Shown: positions 52,696 to 62,044, numbered from the stretch's first letter. The stretch is DNA of 64,000 nucleotides from Palleniella intestinalis (GCF_013166595.1 NZ_JABKKG010000007.1:62001-126000), one strand, 5' to 3'. The notes: generated by a model from the sequence alone, not told the origin. A program made the numbers and translations.

Positions 52696-52735
52696 AAAGA
52701 GTCCTTACTGTACAAATGTACTGCAAGGACTCTTC
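52696..52735 (-). terminator. Terminator after tRNA-Leu
   Basis: AAGAGTCCTT (52697-52706) and AAGGACTCTT (52725-52734) pair, with an inner GTACA/TGTAC helix. A T-rich tail follows on the minus strand. Confidence 0.85.
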
Positions 52736-52739
52736 TTTG

Positions 52740-52821
52740 TGCGCCTGATAGGACTCGAACCTACACGTCGCAAAACACCAGATCCTAAGTCTGGCGCGTC
52801 TACCAATTTCGCCACAGGCGC
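52740..52821 (-). tRNA. tRNA-Leu (anticodon TAG)
   Basis: On the minus strand the acceptor arm GCGCCTG pairs with CAGGCGC plus an A discriminator. The anticodon stem is CCAGA/TCTGG with loop CTTAGGA, giving anticodon TAG. The T-arm GTTCGAGTC and a long variable region are present. The length of 82 is typical for tRNA-Leu. CCA is not encoded. Confidence 0.95.
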
Positions 52822-52980
52822 AAAAGCGAATACAAAGGTACGAAGAAAATGGCAGATTGCAAAACTATATTGGGATTACAGGAGAATAATTAGATTTTCT
52901 TAACAACAAAAAGAGGTATTTCAAATAATGAAGAAAGGTTGTTTTAATCACGAAGAAGAGTAAGCCCAACAACGAAGAAA

Positions 52981-53025
52981 AACAAATGTGCAGAACCGAA
53001 ATGGTTACGGTTCTGCACATTTGTT
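52981..53025 (-). terminator. Terminator of the NfeD-SPFH operon
   Basis: A perfect 18-bp stem (52981-52998 with 53008-53025) and a 9-base loop, with T-rich sequence after it on the minus strand. It lies 65 bases past the SPFH stop. Confidence 0.9.
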
Positions 53026-53089
53026 CTGTATTATACTTCTGTCTTCAACACCGTTCGACAAATGGCGGTGTGAGGATTTCAAGCATGCT

Positions 53090-54043
53090 TTACTTGCCTT
53101 CCTTGAACAATTCCTTTATTCCACCGATAGAGCCGAGGACATTAGTGGCCTCATAAGGCAAGTAAACAGTCTTAGTCTTGTCACCCTGAGCAAGCTCCTC
53201 CATCATCTGTATGTACTTCTGTGCAAGGAGATAGTTTGCAGGATTGGTGCTCTGTCCGACAGCCTCTGTAATCTTCTGTATGGCAATGGCCTCAGCCTCT
53301 GCCTTGCGGATGCGTGCCTGTGCCTCACCTTCGGCACGCAGGATAGCCTGCTGCTTGTCAGCCTCGGCACGGTTGATTATCGCAAGTTTGTCACCCTCGG
53401 CATGGAGAATTGCCTGCTGCTTGTCAGCCTCGGAATTAAGGATAGTGGCACGCTTGTTGCGCTCTGCCTGCATCTGCTTCTCCATTGCCTGAAGCACAGA
53501 CTCCGGCGGCATGATGTCCTGCAGCTCCACACGGTTGACCTTCACGCCCCATTTGTTTGTCGCATCGTCAAGGACGGCACGAAGCTTTGTGTTGATTGTG
53601 TCGCGTGATGTCAGTGTCTGGTCAAGCTCCAGTTCACCGATGATGTTTCGCAATGTTGTCTGCGTCAGCTTCTCAATGGCGTTTGGCAGGTTGTCAATCT
53701 CGTAGACAGCCTTGAACGGGTCAACAATCTGGAAATACAGAAGTGCATTGATCTGCATCTGTATGTTATCCTTCGTGATTACATTCTGTCGGTCAAAGTC
53801 ATACACCTGCTCACGAAGGTCGATGGAAGACGAGTAAATATAGCGTCCTCGGCGCAAGGTTATTATAGGCTTTGCACGGTCGATGAACGGAATGATGACA
53901 TTCACACCCGGAGAGAGTGTGGCGAAATACTTGCCGAGACGCTCGATAATGCGAGTCTCCGACTGCGGCACTATGACAAGTGCGTTCTTGGCAAAGAGAG
54001 CCACCAGGATTACGATGGCTACGATAACATAGATTCCTACCAT
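53090..54043 (-). CDS. SPFH/band 7 membrane protein (QmcA/slipin-like)
   Basis: The 317-residue protein has one N-terminal membrane helix (about 3-22) and an SPFH domain from about 25 (VPQSETRIIERLGKYFATLS, then PGVNVIIPFIDRA). A long Ala/Glu-rich coiled coil (AEADKQQAILRAEGEAQARI) follows at about 190-250. These proteins form membrane-associated oligomeric cages in lipid microdomains and often regulate FtsH or M48 peptidases. It follows an NfeD gene, the usual partner. Confidence 0.95.
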   Translation of the reverse strand: MVGIYVIVAIVILVALFAKNALVIVPQSETRIIERLGKYFATLSPGVNVIIPFIDRAKPIITLRRGRYIYSSSIDLREQVYDFDRQNVITKDNIQMQINALLYFQIVDPFKAVYEIDNLPNAIEKLTQTTLRNIIGELELDQTLTSRDTINTKLRAVLDDATNKWGVKVNRVELQDIMPPESVLQAMEKQMQAERNKRATILNSEADKQQAILHAEGDKLAIINRAEADKQQAILRAEGEAQARIRKAEAEAIAIQKITEAVGQSTNPANYLLAQKYIQMMEELAQGDKTKTVYLPYEATNVLGSIGGIKELFKEGK

Positions 54044-54103
54044 ATTATTATAATGTTTTTGGTTATGATTCTGCCCGTTATGGTCACGGACAATTAAAGT
54101 TTC

Positions 54104-54562
54104 TTACAATGGAGCAACGGTTATGATTATGCTGTCACGTGAGACAACCCTCACCTTGCTGCCGACAGGAATGGTCATACCGTCCTGCGACTGCGCTTTC
54201 CAGTCGTCGCCGTCTATTGCCACTCTGCCATAGCCTGTGCCGGAAATCAGCTCACTCACACGACCTTCCTTGCCAATTATGGCATCGGCATTGCTCACTT
54301 TCTCATTCTCTTTCGGGTGGAGGTACTTCTTTATCACCGGACGTATAAGGAATATGCTCACCGCCGTGGCAAAGGCAAACGCCGACAATTGCGCAACGAA
54401 ACTGTCCGTAAAGAAGGACACGAGGAAACTCAGCAGCGCTCCGCAGGCAAAGCAAAAGACATACAACGTGCCTGTGAGCAACTCGATAATAAGGAAAGCA
54501 ACACCCACTACTATCCATAAAGCCCAGTCAAGAGGGACATTTCCGATAACAAAATCAATCAT
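54104..54562 (-). CDS. NfeD-like membrane protein
   Basis: From the preferred start (ATG 54562; an earlier start would add 22 mostly charged residues before the membrane part) the protein has 152 residues. Three hydrophobic segments lie at about 10-75. The C-terminal OB-fold domain is typical of NfeD (IIGKEGRVSELISGTGYGRVAIDGDDWKA-type, here split by IPVGSKVRVV). NfeD proteins pair with SPFH proteins, here encoded 60 bases downstream. Confidence 0.9.
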   Translation of the reverse strand: MIDFVIGNVPLDWALWIVVGVAFLIIELLTGTLYVFCFACGALLSFLVSFFTDSFVAQLSAFAFATAVSIFLIRPVIKKYLHPKENEKVSNADAIIGKEGRVSELISGTGYGRVAIDGDDWKAQSQDGMTIPVGSKVRVVSRDSIIITVAPL

Positions 54563-54684
54563 ACTTTCTCTTAGGTTTTTAGTTTGTTCTTGGCTTTCTT
54601 CTCCGACCTCTCTGTGCATAAAAGGCATCCTACCATAAAGATTCCAGCCATGCTGTCAAGGCAAGAGCATTGGTAAAGTTGTTG

Positions 54685-54716
54685 CAAAGATAATGTTTTT
54701 CTCTGAAAAATGCAAG
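54685..54716 (-). promoter_or_regulatory. Promoter of the NfeD-SPFH operon
   Basis: On the minus strand CTTG (near-consensus -33) and TATCTTTG (54692-54685) are 20 bases apart. Confidence 0.6.
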
Positions 54717-54884
54717 TATTTTCATTTTTTTACGCATTGCATGACATAAATTCCATTTTACAAAAACAGAGTCTTACAAGGCTTTATTCAAAATAAGAGT
54801 CGTTTCTGTAATGAAACTACAAGTCTGTATTTCTAACAAATCCTATCGGGGTATCTCTATATTTCTAACAAACAACGGATTTAT

Positions 54885-54916
54885 TTTGGTGATTACAAGA
54901 AAATTACATACCTTTG
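54885..54916 (+). promoter_or_regulatory. Bacteroidota-type promoter before the ATPase remnant
   Basis: TTTG at 54885-54888 and TACCTTTG at 54909-54916 are 20 bases apart. It still precedes the decayed ATPase gene and may now serve the thioredoxin-like gene. Confidence 0.75.
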
Positions 54917-54989
54917 CAAAATACAAGATGCACTCGGCAGTTCGGTTCAAGCTCAACTGCACTCGGTTTGTATCATCTTTGCAACTATT

Positions 54990-55411
54990 ATGATAGAAAG
55001 GTTACTGATAAAGAGGCTCAGAGAATGGAGGAGTTCGCCATTGAGGAAACCGCTTGTCTTGCGTGGTGCACGACAAGTGGGAAAATCCACTTTGGTAGAA
55101 CAGTTTGCCAAAATTCGCCAATTCTCCCTACAAGACGTGCAAGGTCGGCGATGCCATGCGCACATTGGAGAAAGCCATGCTTTTGGAGCTTGCCTATCCC
55201 ACAGTCAGCCCTACACTTCCAATCACTCCTTCGCAGACTCGCCGTCCGAAATTTCTTTGGCTTGACACAGGGTTGATGAATTTGGGATAACCAATTCCGC
55301 AAAGATACTGTCACCACATCCAAAGGCAAAACATTCACGCTCCTCAGTGTTCCTTTTTATTATATCAGCCAGATAAAGAGGATTATTGATACAGCAACAG
55401 AGGCTCAATAA
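54990..55411 (+). pseudogene. Decayed AAA/DUF4143 ATPase gene
   Basis: The start is intact (ERLLIKRLREW and LRGARQVGKST, a Walker A), but after about 45 codons the gene jumps. Later pieces in other frames are VGDAMRTLEKAMLLELAYPT, LWLDTGLMN and a C-terminal TVTTSKGKTFTLLSVPFYY, then TATEAQ and TAA 55409-55411. These are segments of the ATP-binding DUF4143 family in the right order, with most of the roughly 400-residue protein deleted. Confidence 0.8.
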
Positions 55412-55446
55412 CCTCTACAGTATAACAAACAAACTACTATATAATT

Positions 55447-55923
55447 ATGAGAAAATATATTTTATCCGCATTGATGATTGTGGCGTTCGCATTGAATGGC
55501 GATGCACAAGTGAAGAAAGTTTATGATGAAACCATTGACCCAATGGTGCAGATAGACAACGCTGTGAAGAAAGCAGGACAGACGGGGAAATACGTTGTCT
55601 GTCAGATTGGTGGCAATTGGTGTCCGTGGTGTCTGCGCTTTGCCGATTTCATAGAGAAGGACACGGCAGTGGCAAAGGTTGTTGCGGACAATTATGTCTA
55701 TATACATGTAAACTATCCGCGCAGGAAAGCACCGGCAGAACTGCTGAAACGCCTTGGCAATCCGGGACGCTTCGGTTATCCTGTAATGGTGGTTCTGGAT
55801 GAGAAAGGCAACGTAATCCACATTCAGGACAGCTCTTTCTTGGAGGAAGGACAGGGATACAGCCAAGAGAAAGTACTGCGCTTCTTCAACGCTTGGACGC
55901 CAAAAGCAGTAGAGGGGAAATAA
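55447..55923 (+). CDS. Exported thioredoxin-like protein
   Basis: The 158-residue protein has a signal peptide (about 1-20) and a thioredoxin fold with active site NWCPWCLRF (Cys58/Cys61), then YVYIHVNYP and the cis-Pro segment FGYPVMVVLDEKGN. It should act as a periplasmic disulfide reductase or isomerase. It stands alone after the ATPase remnant. Confidence 0.9.
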   Translation: MRKYILSALMIVAFALNGDAQVKKVYDETIDPMVQIDNAVKKAGQTGKYVVCQIGGNWCPWCLRFADFIEKDTAVAKVVADNYVYIHVNYPRRKAPAELLKRLGNPGRFGYPVMVVLDEKGNVIHIQDSSFLEEGQGYSQEKVLRFFNAWTPKAVEGK

Positions 55924-56496
55924 CATTTCTCCGGTCCCTGTTTTGATGCTTTGCCAAACAGGTTTATCTATACGGAATTATTGGTGTCTGGTAAAAAATC
56001 ATAACAAGCAGCAAATCTCTTACATATAACCATCTTATGAGTTTTTCTTCCAAATGGGCTTGTCTTGTGACCCGCAGACGCAGTTCTCCGTACAGAGATA
56101 AAGGTCCCGCAGATGTCTGAATGGTGGTGTGCAATGCGGTTGCAATGAATGGTTTCACGCATATGCCCTGGATTTACGCTGATAATGCCACAAACAACTA
56201 TCTGCGGAAATCTGCGAAATCTGCGGGACACTCCCGGGCTTGCTTGTTGAGGACAAGGCAATTGTGGAGTCAAATGTTTTCCTGCAGATTACGCGGATTT
56301 TCACGGATATTATCAACTATTCAGTATCTTTGAAGGGCGTTCTTTAAAAGAGGCTTGTCTCGTGAACCTTGCATCAATTTTTCATGACATGAGGTGATAT
56401 TTTATTTTACCAGACACCAATAATACGGAATATTGCAGTAAGAAGCAAAGAGGTCACGATCCGTTATTATGCGAATAGTGACCTCTTTTTATTAAG
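55924..56496. other. Repeat-rich interval without genes
   Basis: No convincing coding frame. A 20-bp perfect inverted repeat, ATTATTGGTGTCTGGTAAAA (55977-55996) against its complement at 56404-56423, brackets the interval. The inside contains short related motifs (ATCTGCGGAAATCTGCG, then GCAGATTACGCGGATTTTC) of the kind often repeated in Bacteroidota intergenic DNA. The right end also carries dispersed repeat copy B. Confidence 0.65.
56373..56423. repeat. Dispersed repeat, copy B
   Basis: Matches 49212-49260 over about 50 bases, beginning TCAATTTTTCATGACATGAG. Its last 20 bases are the right arm of the inverted repeat with 55977-55996. Confidence 0.75.
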
Positions 56497-58737
56497 TTAG
56501 ACACCAAAACTACTGTCCTGCCGCATGGAAAGCGCAATCCTGTTACGCCTCAAATCCACGTCCAACACCCTGACCGTGACATGCTGGCGGAGGTGGACAA
56601 CCTCGTTAGGGTCTTTCACAAACTTGTCTGCCAACTGCGATATATGCACCAATCCGTCTTGATGAACACCAACGTCAACAAACACACCGAAGTTTGTGAT
56701 ATTGGTCACTATGCCCGGCAGCGTCATGCCAACAGTAAGGTCGGCAGGCGTATGCACATTAGGGTCAAATTGAAACTCTTCAATCTGCTCACGTGGGTCA
56801 CGTCCCGGCTTTTCAAGCTCGTTCATAATGTCGGTGAGAGTTGGGAGCCCGACATCTTCTGTCGTATATTTCTTTATGTCAATGTGCCGGCGCTTCTCTG
56901 GCGATTTTATCAGTTCCAAGACAGTGCATCCCTGTTCTTTAGCCATCTGTTCCACTATCTTGTAACGCTCAGGATGTACCGCACTGTTGTCAAGCGGATT
57001 CCTTGCGCCCGGGATGCGCAAGAAGCCGGCACACTGTTCATAGGCAGAAGGACCAAGGCGTGGCACTTTCTTCAGTTGCGCCCTTGAGGTGAACGCTCCG
57101 TTGGCGGTGCGGTATTCCACAATGTTTTTCGCCAGAGACGGACCAAGTCCGCTGACATAAGTAAGGAGATGCACACTGGCAGTGTTCAGATTCACGCCTA
57201 CCGAGTTGACGCAGCTTTCCACAGTTTGGTTAAGACTGTTCTTCAGTTTCGTCTGGTCAACATCATGCTGGTATTGCCCGACACCAATGCTCTTAGGGTC
57301 TATCTTCACCAATTCCGCCAACGGATCCATCAGCCTGCGCCCGATAGACACAGCTCCTCTCACTGTAACATCCTCGTCAGGGAACTCTTCGCGTGCTGTC
57401 TTAGATGCGGAATACACTGAAGCACCGTCTTCGCTGACAACGAATATCTGCGGTTGGCATTCAAACTTTATGTCGCGAATAAACTCCTCTGTCTCACGGC
57501 TGGCAGTGCCGTTGCCTATTGAGATCGCTTCTATCTTATAGCGTTTCACCATTTGCTGCACACTGCCCATCGCACGCAAGCGGTCGTTCTTCGGCGGATG
57601 AGGGAAAATAGCCTCATGGTGAAGCAGATTGCCTTGCTCGTCCAAGCAAACAATCTTGCAACCGGTTCTGAATCCCGGGTCAACACCCATCACCCTTTTT
57701 TGTCCAAGCGGCGCAGACAAGAGCAATTGGCGAAGGTTTGCCGTAAACACCTTTATCGCCTCATCGTCAGCCTGTTGCTTGCTCAGTGCGGCAAACTCTG
57801 TCTCTATCGAAGGATTGAGCAGACGCTTGAAAGAATCTTCGCAGGCCTCCTTGATAATCTTATTGCACGCCTCCTCGCTGCCACGGTCACCAGCAGGGGT
57901 GGACATAGTCTTTGCCACGCCTCTGCCTGATGTGTTAAACTTGTTTTTCAGAGCGTCAAGAGCGTTTGTGGAAATTCTGTTCTTGTTGGCAAACAAACGG
58001 TGCAGTTTATCTATGCAACGCTCCTCATCGGCACTAATCGTCACACGCAGTATGCCCTCCGCCTCGCCACGGCGCATGGCCAACAGTCGGTGGGAAGAGC
58101 ATTTGCGCAGCGGTTCGGAAAAGTCAAAATAGTCAGCATATTTCTGTGCCTCATCACTGTCTTGCTTTGCCTTCACCACCTTTGACGCAATAATGGCGTC
58201 ACGTTGGTAAGATATGCGCACTCCTTGGCGCGCACGCTCATCCTCGTTGATGTTCTCCGCGATAATATCCTGCGCCCCTTGCAATGCGTCTTTCACCGAT
58301 GCGACATTCTCGTTAAGGAATTTCTTTGCCTCACGCTCAGGGTCGCATCCATGCTGCATGATGAGCGTTGCCAATGGCTCAAGCCCTTTCTCACGTGCTA
58401 TCTGCGCACGAGTGCGGCGCTTCGGCTTGTATGGCAGGTAGATGTCTTCCAATTCGTTGGCTTCCCAACAATCGTCGATGCGCTTCTGCAACTCAGGAGT
58501 CATTTTCCCTTGTTCCGTGATAGTCTTGACGATAGTCTCTTTGCGCTTCGCCACATCCTTCAGCGTGGCGTAAAGGCCGGCAATCTCTCCAATCTTCACT
58601 TCATCGAGTCCTCCTGTGCGCTCTTTCCTGTAACGTGAAATGAATGGGATTGTGCAACCTTCGTCCAACAGTTGCAGCGTGTTGCCGACTGCTTTTTCTG
58701 AAAGTGCAAGTTTCTCCGCTATTTTTTTGCTAAACAT
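56497..58737 (-). CDS. tex: Tex family RNA-binding transcription accessory protein
   Basis: The 746-residue protein shows the full Tex layout: N-terminal helical region (IPFISRYRKERTGGLDEVKI), YqgF-like nuclease fold (MGVDPGFRTGCKIVCLDEQG), a double helix-hairpin-helix (NLNTASVHLLTYVSGLGPSL), and a C-terminal S1 domain (GIVTNITNFGVFVDVGVHQD, about 660-730). Tex binds RNA polymerase and nucleic acids and affects transcription. It is a single gene with its own promoter. Confidence 0.97.
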   Translation of the reverse strand: MFSKKIAEKLALSEKAVGNTLQLLDEGCTIPFISRYRKERTGGLDEVKIGEIAGLYATLKDVAKRKETIVKTITEQGKMTPELQKRIDDCWEANELEDIYLPYKPKRRTRAQIAREKGLEPLATLIMQHGCDPEREAKKFLNENVASVKDALQGAQDIIAENINEDERARQGVRISYQRDAIIASKVVKAKQDSDEAQKYADYFDFSEPLRKCSSHRLLAMRRGEAEGILRVTISADEERCIDKLHRLFANKNRISTNALDALKNKFNTSGRGVAKTMSTPAGDRGSEEACNKIIKEACEDSFKRLLNPSIETEFAALSKQQADDEAIKVFTANLRQLLLSAPLGQKRVMGVDPGFRTGCKIVCLDEQGNLLHHEAIFPHPPKNDRLRAMGSVQQMVKRYKIEAISIGNGTASRETEEFIRDIKFECQPQIFVVSEDGASVYSASKTAREEFPDEDVTVRGAVSIGRRLMDPLAELVKIDPKSIGVGQYQHDVDQTKLKNSLNQTVESCVNSVGVNLNTASVHLLTYVSGLGPSLAKNIVEYRTANGAFTSRAQLKKVPRLGPSAYEQCAGFLRIPGARNPLDNSAVHPERYKIVEQMAKEQGCTVLELIKSPEKRRHIDIKKYTTEDVGLPTLTDIMNELEKPGRDPREQIEEFQFDPNVHTPADLTVGMTLPGIVTNITNFGVFVDVGVHQDGLVHISQLADKFVKDPNEVVHLRQHVTVRVLDVDLRRNRIALSMRQDSSFGV

Positions 58738-58766
58738 ATATTTTTATTGTTGTTGTTTTACCACTG

Positions 58767-58797
58767 CAAAGTTACAAACTTTCCATGTATATGCAAA
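58767..58797 (-). promoter_or_regulatory. Bacteroidota-type promoter of tex
   Basis: On the minus strand TTTG (58797-58794) and TAACTTTG (58774-58767) are 19 bases apart, 30 bases before the start codon. Confidence 0.85.
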
Positions 58798-58838
58798 GCG
58801 AAACAAAGAAAAATATATTAAGTTGGTCTTTACAAAAA

Positions 58839-58897
58839 GATTCAAAAGGTAATAAAGGTCTCGCATAGAGAAAAATATCTTTATTATCTTTTGAATC
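58839..58897 (-). terminator. Terminator of glutamine synthetase gene
   Basis: Arms 58839-58859 and 58877-58897 pair over 21 positions with two G-T or mismatch positions. On the minus strand TTTTTG follows. It lies 27 bases past the stop. Confidence 0.85.
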
Positions 58898-58923
58898 CTT
58901 TCTATGTATATTTCAGAATAACA

Positions 58924-60426
58924 TTATCCGCAGTGGAAATGTTCTTTCACAAGCTGCAGCATCTTCTCTGTGTCACCTTCGATGTCACGGCGCAATGTGC
59001 TGTCCTTGTATGAGCGCAGCTTCTTTATTATACCGTCAATCATGGCCGGGGAGAATACGTTGTGTTTCTCGAACACAGCACGCTGACTTTCAAGACAATC
59101 GGCACTGGCAGCGCAAGAGTCAGGCAGTTGCGCCAGTTGCGCTAATTTGTCTGCATTCTCAGCGTTATGTATGTTCACGTTCACATAAGTCTTCTCTGCC
59201 ACCTCCAATGCGTTGTCCAACTCAAATCCCAACCGGCAAGCCACGCACAGACCTGCCATTAGCTGGTAGATGTCCGCCGAACCGTCCGGCGAACGCATCT
59301 CCACAGTCTGCTTCTGCGCTGTGTCGATGCCTGTTGGCTTCTCAAGCGGATTGGCTATGGCGCACATGTCTGTCTTAGCGGTCCATCCTAACGGCACACG
59401 CACCAACACACTTCGGTTTCTGTCGCCCCAGCAGATGTTGGTCGGAGCTTCCTGATGAGGGACAAGACGGAAATATGATGTCGGATTTGTATTGCCGAAG
59501 GCAGTGATTGACGGAGCCACCTGCATCATGCCGGCTATTGCCGTGCGTGCAATGTCTGACAGCTTTCCGTCGGCAAGCATCATGTTCTTTCCGTCCTTCA
59601 TTATGCGCATGTGGATATGCAGACCTGAGCCCGCCTTGCCTGCCGTAATCTTCGGTGCGAAAGTTATGTCCAGACCTTCCTGATAGGCCAGATTGCGGAT
59701 TATCCATTTCGCAAGCATCAGTTCGTCAGCAGCCTTCTGTGCCGGGATTGGCAGGAACTCAATCTCATTCTGCTCAAATATCTGTCCGTCAAGCGTAAAG
59801 TTGCCCACTTCTGAATGTCCGTATTTTATATGACCTCCCGCTTGTGCTATGTATGCCATGCACATGGTGCGGAACTCATTGAACTTTGCGTACGGTCCGG
59901 ACTCGTGGTAGCCATGCTGGTCGGTGGCAGGGAACATCTCTTCGTCATCGGCAATGACATAGTATTCAAGCTCACCCATGGCATGAAACTCCATACCTGT
60001 CACATCGGTGAATGCCTTGCATGCCTTCGCCAACGTGTTCTCTGGCGACGACTCAAGCGGTTCGCCGTCTTTGTTGAAGAACGAGCAGAGCATCGAGAGT
60101 GTCGGGATTTCTGCAAACGGGTCGAGGAATGCGGTGCGGAAACGTGGGATGACATACAGATCCGAACTGCTTGCTTCGATGAATGGGAAAAGGCTTGAGC
60201 CGTCGACACGCTCTCCGCATGTCAGTATCTGTTCCAGATACGCCATGCTGTTGATGACAAAATTCAAAGTCTTCAACCTGCCATCCCCTGCCGGATACAT
60301 GAAATTCACCATCTTTATGCCATTCTCCCCAATGTACTTGATGATGTCCTTCTTGGTAAACTCGTCTGCAGGTTTGCCTATTGCAGCCACTACAGGGTTA
60401 GGGCATAGTTCTAAATTCTTGTCCAT
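58924..60426 (-). CDS. glnA: Glutamine synthetase
   Basis: This enzyme makes glutamine from glutamate, ammonia and ATP. The 500-residue protein has a beta-grasp N-domain (MVNFMYPAGDGRLKTLNFVI). The catalytic domain carries MGELEYYV (metal Glu), NEIEFLPIPAQ, KITAGKAGSGLHIHM, NTNPTSYFRLVPHQEAP, NRSVLVRVP and the late VEMRSPDGSAD. It is of the GlnA (type I-like) family. The adenylylation site of enterobacterial GlnA is not evident. It is a single gene with its own promoter and terminator. Confidence 0.93.
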   Translation of the reverse strand: MDKNLELCPNPVVAAIGKPADEFTKKDIIKYIGENGIKMVNFMYPAGDGRLKTLNFVINSMAYLEQILTCGERVDGSSLFPFIEASSSDLYVIPRFRTAFLDPFAEIPTLSMLCSFFNKDGEPLESSPENTLAKACKAFTDVTGMEFHAMGELEYYVIADDEEMFPATDQHGYHESGPYAKFNEFRTMCMAYIAQAGGHIKYGHSEVGNFTLDGQIFEQNEIEFLPIPAQKAADELMLAKWIIRNLAYQEGLDITFAPKITAGKAGSGLHIHMRIMKDGKNMMLADGKLSDIARTAIAGMMQVAPSITAFGNTNPTSYFRLVPHQEAPTNICWGDRNRSVLVRVPLGWTAKTDMCAIANPLEKPTGIDTAQKQTVEMRSPDGSADIYQLMAGLCVACRLGFELDNALEVAEKTYVNVNIHNAENADKLAQLAQLPDSCAASADCLESQRAVFEKHNVFSPAMIDGIIKKLRSYKDSTLRRDIEGDTEKMLQLVKEHFHCG

Positions 60427-60515
60427 AGTGTTTGATAGTTATTCGGTTTGTTAGATAAAAGTTTGTCAATACTCACGAGGCATCTCCTAATGGAAACATC
60501 TTCCTCATGACATGG

Positions 60516-60546
60516 CAAAGGTAATAATAAATTCCGAGAAACCAAA
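60516..60546 (-). promoter_or_regulatory. Bacteroidota-type promoter of glnA
   Basis: On the minus strand TTTG (60546-60543) and TACCTTTG (60523-60516) are 19 bases apart, about 90 bases before the start. Confidence 0.85.
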
Positions 60547-60770
60547 ACCTTTTTGCCGGATTTTTTCAAGAATACCAAATAGGTCATTAGAATTTATCAG
60601 TGTATGGCAAGTCTCTACTCATTATTACGTATGCAACTTTAAAGGTGTGGCAGAGAATAAAGGGTATTTATTTGGGAAATATTCATGAAACCCTTGGGTG
60701 GTCCTGTGTCGGAAACGAGTAGCTACATGACCGATAAGACATAAGATGTGCACCCTTTGGTTTCGTGCAT

Positions 60771-60869
60771 CTATTCCATATAATCCGACGGCTTGACTCC
60801 CAAATGCTGATGAACATAACGGCTGAAATAAGCAGGAGAAGAGAATCCGAACATATCGAAAATTTGCAG
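60771..60869 (-). pseudogene. Remnant of an AraC-family regulator C-terminus
   Basis: On the minus strand FDMFGFSSPAYFSRYVHQHL, then GVKPSDYME and a stop at 60773-60771, is the second helix-turn-helix of an AraC regulator. Upstream the frame breaks and the rest of the gene is missing. Confidence 0.8.
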
Positions 60870-61054
60870 TGCGTATGAAAAGCGTTGTAAGAATTTCGGT
60901 TGATGATGCACTTTTTCCTGTTTTTGCAGAGGTCACATGCCACTTTCCGAAAAAATGGTAATCCAAACCGTATTTTGTGTACCGCAAATCCGAATGGATA
61001 TGCTTAACTTTGCAGCCGGATAATCACCGACATGACAAAACAAACCAAGACATA

Positions 61055-61900
61055 ATGAATATGCAGACAGTAAAATTGAACAACGGCGTCGAGATGCCAC
61101 AGATTGGCTACGGCGTCTTTCAGGTGTCACCGGCAGAGTGCGAACGTTGCGTAAGCGATGCCTTGAAGGTGGGTTACAGAATGATTGACACGGCACAGGC
61201 GTACCATAATGAGGAAGGAGTCGGCAACGCAGTGCGCAAAAGTGGCATCGACCGCAAGGACATTTTCCTTGTGTCGAAAGTATGGATCTCAAACTATGGT
61301 TACGAGAAGGCTAAGGCTTCCATCGACGAGAGCCTGCGCAAGATGCAGACAGACTACATTGACCTGATGCTCCTTCACCAGCCTTTCTGCGACCGCTACG
61401 GTGCTTACCGCGCATTGGAGGAGGCGCACAAGGAGGGGAAACTCCGTGCTATCGGTGTCAGCAATTTCTATCCCGACCACTTCATCGACATTGCCAGCAA
61501 CATGGAAATCCTGCCGGCGGTCAACCAAGTGGAGACACACGTCTTCGACCAGCAGACCGAACCGCAGCGCATCATGAAGGAGTTCGGCACACACATCATG
61601 TCGTGGGGCCCGTTTGCAGAGGGACGAAACAATTTCTTTGCCACACCGCTGCTTGCGGAAATCGGGGCGAAATACAGCAAGAGTGTTGCGCAAGTTGCCC
61701 TGCGGTGGCTGATTCAGCGCGGTGTAATCGTCATTCCGAAATCAACCCACATCGAAAGAATGCGGCAGAATTTCGACATCTTCGACTTCTCACTTTCCGA
61801 TGAGGACATGGCAGCCATCGCCACACTTGACACAGGCAAAAGCCTTTTCTTCGACCACCACGATGCGGAAACGACACGGATGTTTATGGGGTGGAGGTAA
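61055..61900 (+). CDS. Aldo/keto reductase
   Basis: The 281-residue NADPH-dependent oxidoreductase has the catalytic tetrad segments: MIDTAQAYHNEEGVG (Asp, Tyr), VSKVW (Lys in FLVSKVW), and LLHQPFCDRYGAYRALE (His). It also has IGVSNFYPDHF, VNQVETHVFDQQ and the cofactor loop VIPKSTHIERMRQNF. I start at ATG 61055, because the open frame upstream to 60977 lacks family sequence. A divergent AraC remnant may once have regulated it. The substrate is unknown. Confidence 0.93.
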   Translation: MNMQTVKLNNGVEMPQIGYGVFQVSPAECERCVSDALKVGYRMIDTAQAYHNEEGVGNAVRKSGIDRKDIFLVSKVWISNYGYEKAKASIDESLRKMQTDYIDLMLLHQPFCDRYGAYRALEEAHKEGKLRAIGVSNFYPDHFIDIASNMEILPAVNQVETHVFDQQTEPQRIMKEFGTHIMSWGPFAEGRNNFFATPLLAEIGAKYSKSVAQVALRWLIQRGVIVIPKSTHIERMRQNFDIFDFSLSDEDMAAIATLDTGKSLFFDHHDAETTRMFMGWR

Positions 61901-61967
61901 AGCATGACACAATTACCGGAACAAAACCATATTCCTTTGATATTCAACACCATACAACCATACAAAC

Positions 61968-62044
61968 AAAAGGTAACGATTCGTTGAACGAATCGTTACC
62001 TTTTATGTGTCAAATGGTTACCTTTCGCATGGTAAAGTGTAACG
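61968..62044. repeat. GGTAACGATT palindromic repeat cluster, copy 4
   Basis: AAAAGGTAACGATTCGTT (61968-61985) is followed by its complement AACGAATCGTTACCTTTT (61987-62004), then ATGGTTACCTTTCGCA. The first pair is a perfect 18-bp hairpin. It lies between convergent genes. Confidence 0.85.

Noticed and set aside
61021..61054. Promoter at TAACTTTG (61003-61010) for the aldo/keto reductase
   Set aside because: The -7-like element is present but no TTTG lies 19-21 bases upstream, so I did not list it as a promoter.
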